Made by a program: the position numbers and the translations under genes. Positions 62,489-64,000 of a stretch of 64,000 bases of DNA are shown here, in pieces. Position 1 is the stretch's first letter. Each line of letters opens with the position of its first letter. The notes under the pieces were generated by a model, which made no database searches, was not told where the DNA came from, and saw nothing but the letters and a program-made list of their open reading frames with translations. The stretch comes from Minicystis rosea (lineage in GTDB: Bacteria > Myxococcota_A > Polyangia > Polyangiales > Polyangiaceae), in contig CP016211.1 of NCBI GenBank assembly GCA_001931535.1, forward strand, positions 13,314,377 to 13,378,376. The letters run 5' to 3'.

Positions 62489-62899
62489 ATGGATGAAGGA
62501 TTTCTCGGGGTCGGCGTGCGATTCGGCCTCTCGGACGAGGCGCCTGGGATCGATCTCGATTCCGTGCATCACATCGCCGCGGCAGGCGGCGAGGATGCCA
62601 TTCGTCAATCAATCTGGCTCATCCTCGGCACCGCGCCGGGCGAGCGCGTGGGCCGCCCGTCCTTCGGTTGCGGGATTCACGATCTCATCTTCGCGCCGCG
62701 CACCGCCGGCACCATGGGTGACGTGATCCGCGCGGTGGAGAGCGCCCTCACGCGTTGGGAGCCGCGCATCGACGTCCTCGACGTCGACGCCTATCCCCAC
62801 CCCGACGATCCCGCGGGGCTCATCGTCGAGATTCATTACGAGGTCCGCGCCACCAACAGCCGCGTCAACCTCGTTTATCCCTTCTACCTCTCCACCTGA
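62489..62899 (+). CDS. eCIS baseplate wedge protein, gp25-like (Afp9-like)
   Basis: 136 aa with GGAGAG upstream. GPW/gp25 motif: GGEDAIRQSIWLILGTAPGERVGRPSFGCGIHDLIF, then IRAVESALTRWEPRIDVLDVDAYP. In contractile systems gp25-like proteins connect baseplate and sheath and nucleate sheath polymerisation. Here the PAAR-like gene precedes it. Confidence 0.92.
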   Translation: MDEGFLGVGVRFGLSDEAPGIDLDSVHHIAAAGGEDAIRQSIWLILGTAPGERVGRPSFGCGIHDLIFAPRTAGTMGDVIRAVESALTRWEPRIDVLDVDAYPHPDDPAGLIVEIHYEVRATNSRVNLVYPFYLST

Positions 62900-62910
62900 G
62901 CGGACTCGCC

Positions 62911-64000
62911 ATGACCATCGAGAGCCCCCTCGTCGACAGCCGATCCTCCGCCGACATCGTGGCAGAGGTGGAGTCCTTGGCCCACGCTTATTCGGGCTGG
63001 ATGCCACCGGACGCAGGCGCGGCCGACGCCGGCTCGGCGCTGATCCGGATCTTCGGGCACATGGCCCAGGAGGTCATCGATCGCGTCAACCGCATTCCCG
63101 ACCGGAGCTTCCTCGCCTTCTTGAACCTCATCGGCGTCGAGCCCGAGCCCCCGCGCGCCGCGCGCGTCCCGCTCACGTTCGACCTGGTGAACGGGAGCGC
63201 CGCCGAGCCGATCGTCCCCGCGGGGACGCGCGTCGCCGCGGAGGCCGCCGCCGGCGATCGAGGTGAGGTCGTCTTCGAGACCGAGAGCGAGCTCGCGTGC
63301 ACGCGAGCGCAGTTGATCGCGGCGTTCGTTCGCCAGCCGGACGAGGATCGTTATGCCGATCGCACCGCGGCGGTCGCGAACGGCGCATTCTTCCCTGCGC
63401 TCGTCGGCGAGGAGCCTTTGGAGCACAGCCTCTATCTTGCGGCGGACGACGTCCTCGTGGCGCCCGCGGGGACACGTGTCGACCTGACCATCGAATTCGG
63501 GGCCGCCGCCGAGGTGGATGCCTTTCGCGCGCTGCAAACGAGCCTTCGACCGATGGAGTGGTGTTATTGGAACGGTGCCTCGTGGACCTCGCTGCCGGGG
63601 CTCTTCAAACCCTCCTCGTCGCCTGACCCGACATCGTGGCCGCTCGTCTTCACGGTGCCCGCGGACATCGTGGCCCTCACGGCGGGAGGCCGGACCGCAC
63701 GCTGGATCCGCGCTCGCCTCGGGAGCTGGCCGGAAGCGCCGATTCCCGCCATCCAGCGGGTCACGATGAGCGCCAAGACGGTGGCGAGCGGCATCGCGCC
63801 GGAGATGGCCTCGTTCAATGGCCAATCGCTCGATCTCAGCATGGACTTCCGCCCCTTCGGCGAGCAGCCGCGCTTCAACGACGTGCTTTACGTAGCGAGC
63901 GACGAGGCGCTGTCGCGGCCCGGCGCCACCATCACGGTGGCGCTCACGTTGAGCACCCAGGCGCCGGCGCGGCGCGACTCCGATCAACCCCAGATCGCTT
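62911..64000 (+). CDS. eCIS baseplate J-like protein (Afp11-like), 3' end outside window
   Basis: ATG at 62911; the frame stays open to the window end (363 codons). The N-terminus IVAEVESLAHAYSGWMPPDAGAADAGSALIRIFGHMAQEVIDRVNRIPDRSFLAFLNLIGVEPEPPRAARVPLTFDL is typical of the large baseplate J family wedge protein of eCIS. It starts 11 bp after the gp25-like stop. The usual length is 700-1000+ aa, so most of the gene lies beyond 64000. Confidence 0.88.
   Translation, partial: MTIESPLVDSRSSADIVAEVESLAHAYSGWMPPDAGAADAGSALIRIFGHMAQEVIDRVNRIPDRSFLAFLNLIGVEPEPPRAARVPLTFDLVNGSAAEPIVPAGTRVAAEAAAGDRGEVVFETESELACTRAQLIAAFVRQPDEDRYADRTAAVANGAFFPALVGEEPLEHSLYLAADDVLVAPAGTRVDLTIEFGAAAEVDAFRALQTSLRPMEWCYWNGASWTSLPGLFKPSSSPDPTSWPLVFTVPADIVALTAGGRTARWIRARLGSWPEAPIPAIQRVTMSAKTVASGIAPEMASFNGQSLDLSMDFRPFGEQPRFNDVLYVASDEALSRPGATITVALTLSTQAPARRDSDQPQIA

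Overview
The window is high-GC DNA from a myxobacterium, probably of the Polyangiales/Sorangiineae type. The signs are a MYXO-CTERM-like sorting tail on an FG-GAP protein (10080-11936), several Hanks-type Ser/Thr kinases, many lipoproteins with Gly/Ser/Thr-rich linkers, a DUF1592/DUF1552 pair, Cys-rich CDDGxxCT-type repeats, and long intergenic hairpins. All calls come from reading the sequence; no search was run, so family names rest on motifs.

Layout. 1-6337: the end of a methyltransferase gene, a membrane-anchored sulfatase-fold protein, and a minus-strand envelope redox operon (VKOR-DsbA fusion, OmpA-like, TlpA-like lipoprotein). 6839-15369: exported proteins (DUF1592 c-type cytochrome-like lipoprotein, DUF1552 protein, FG-GAP/MYXO-CTERM protein, Cys-rich lipoprotein, clan-A glycoside hydrolase), with a three-copy 52-bp hairpin array between convergent genes. 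15819-20011: Ser/Thr kinase and small proteins. 20186-21737: a compact minus-strand unit made of a sigma-54-like promoter, an unrecognised 455-aa protein and, 8 bp behind its stop, two tRNA-like genes with imperfect arms. 21975-32952: a frameshifted lipoprotein, a TPR protein next to a short peptide with three KVRTSxKAG...NHN repeats (RiPP-like), a BNR-repeat protein, a MITE-like repeat, an S9 peptidase and a macro-domain protein. 33180-40562: a 1268-aa kinase-ATPase regulator and housekeeping-type genes (hotdog-fold dehydratase, TIM-barrel protein, YgfZ, transaldolase).

40789-64000 (running off the window) is an extracellular contractile injection system (eCIS) island. Its first half is putative cargo and signalling: three DUF4157 proteins sharing an (L/F)QR(T/S)(I/L)GNRAV motif, a caspase-like protein with a C-terminal HTH-like tail, a Cys-His-Asp papain-like protein, and a CHAT protease fused to a STAND NTPase and a five-helix membrane tail. 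Its second half is the particle: cap protein (DUF4255), carboxypeptidase-regulatory-like protein, two sheaths (one with a DnaJ-type zinc-finger insertion), two tubes, a tail-assembly-like protein, DUF6760, a proline-rich linker protein, LysM/tube-linker, spike split into gp27-like and gp5-like genes, PAAR-like tip, gp25-like and baseplate-J proteins. A perfect 20-bp inverted repeat of hairpins separates the halves. The tape measure, AAA+ ATPase and fibre genes usual in such systems would lie beyond 64000.

The two most promising novel systems are the tRNA-like operon and the protease-rich eCIS cargo module.
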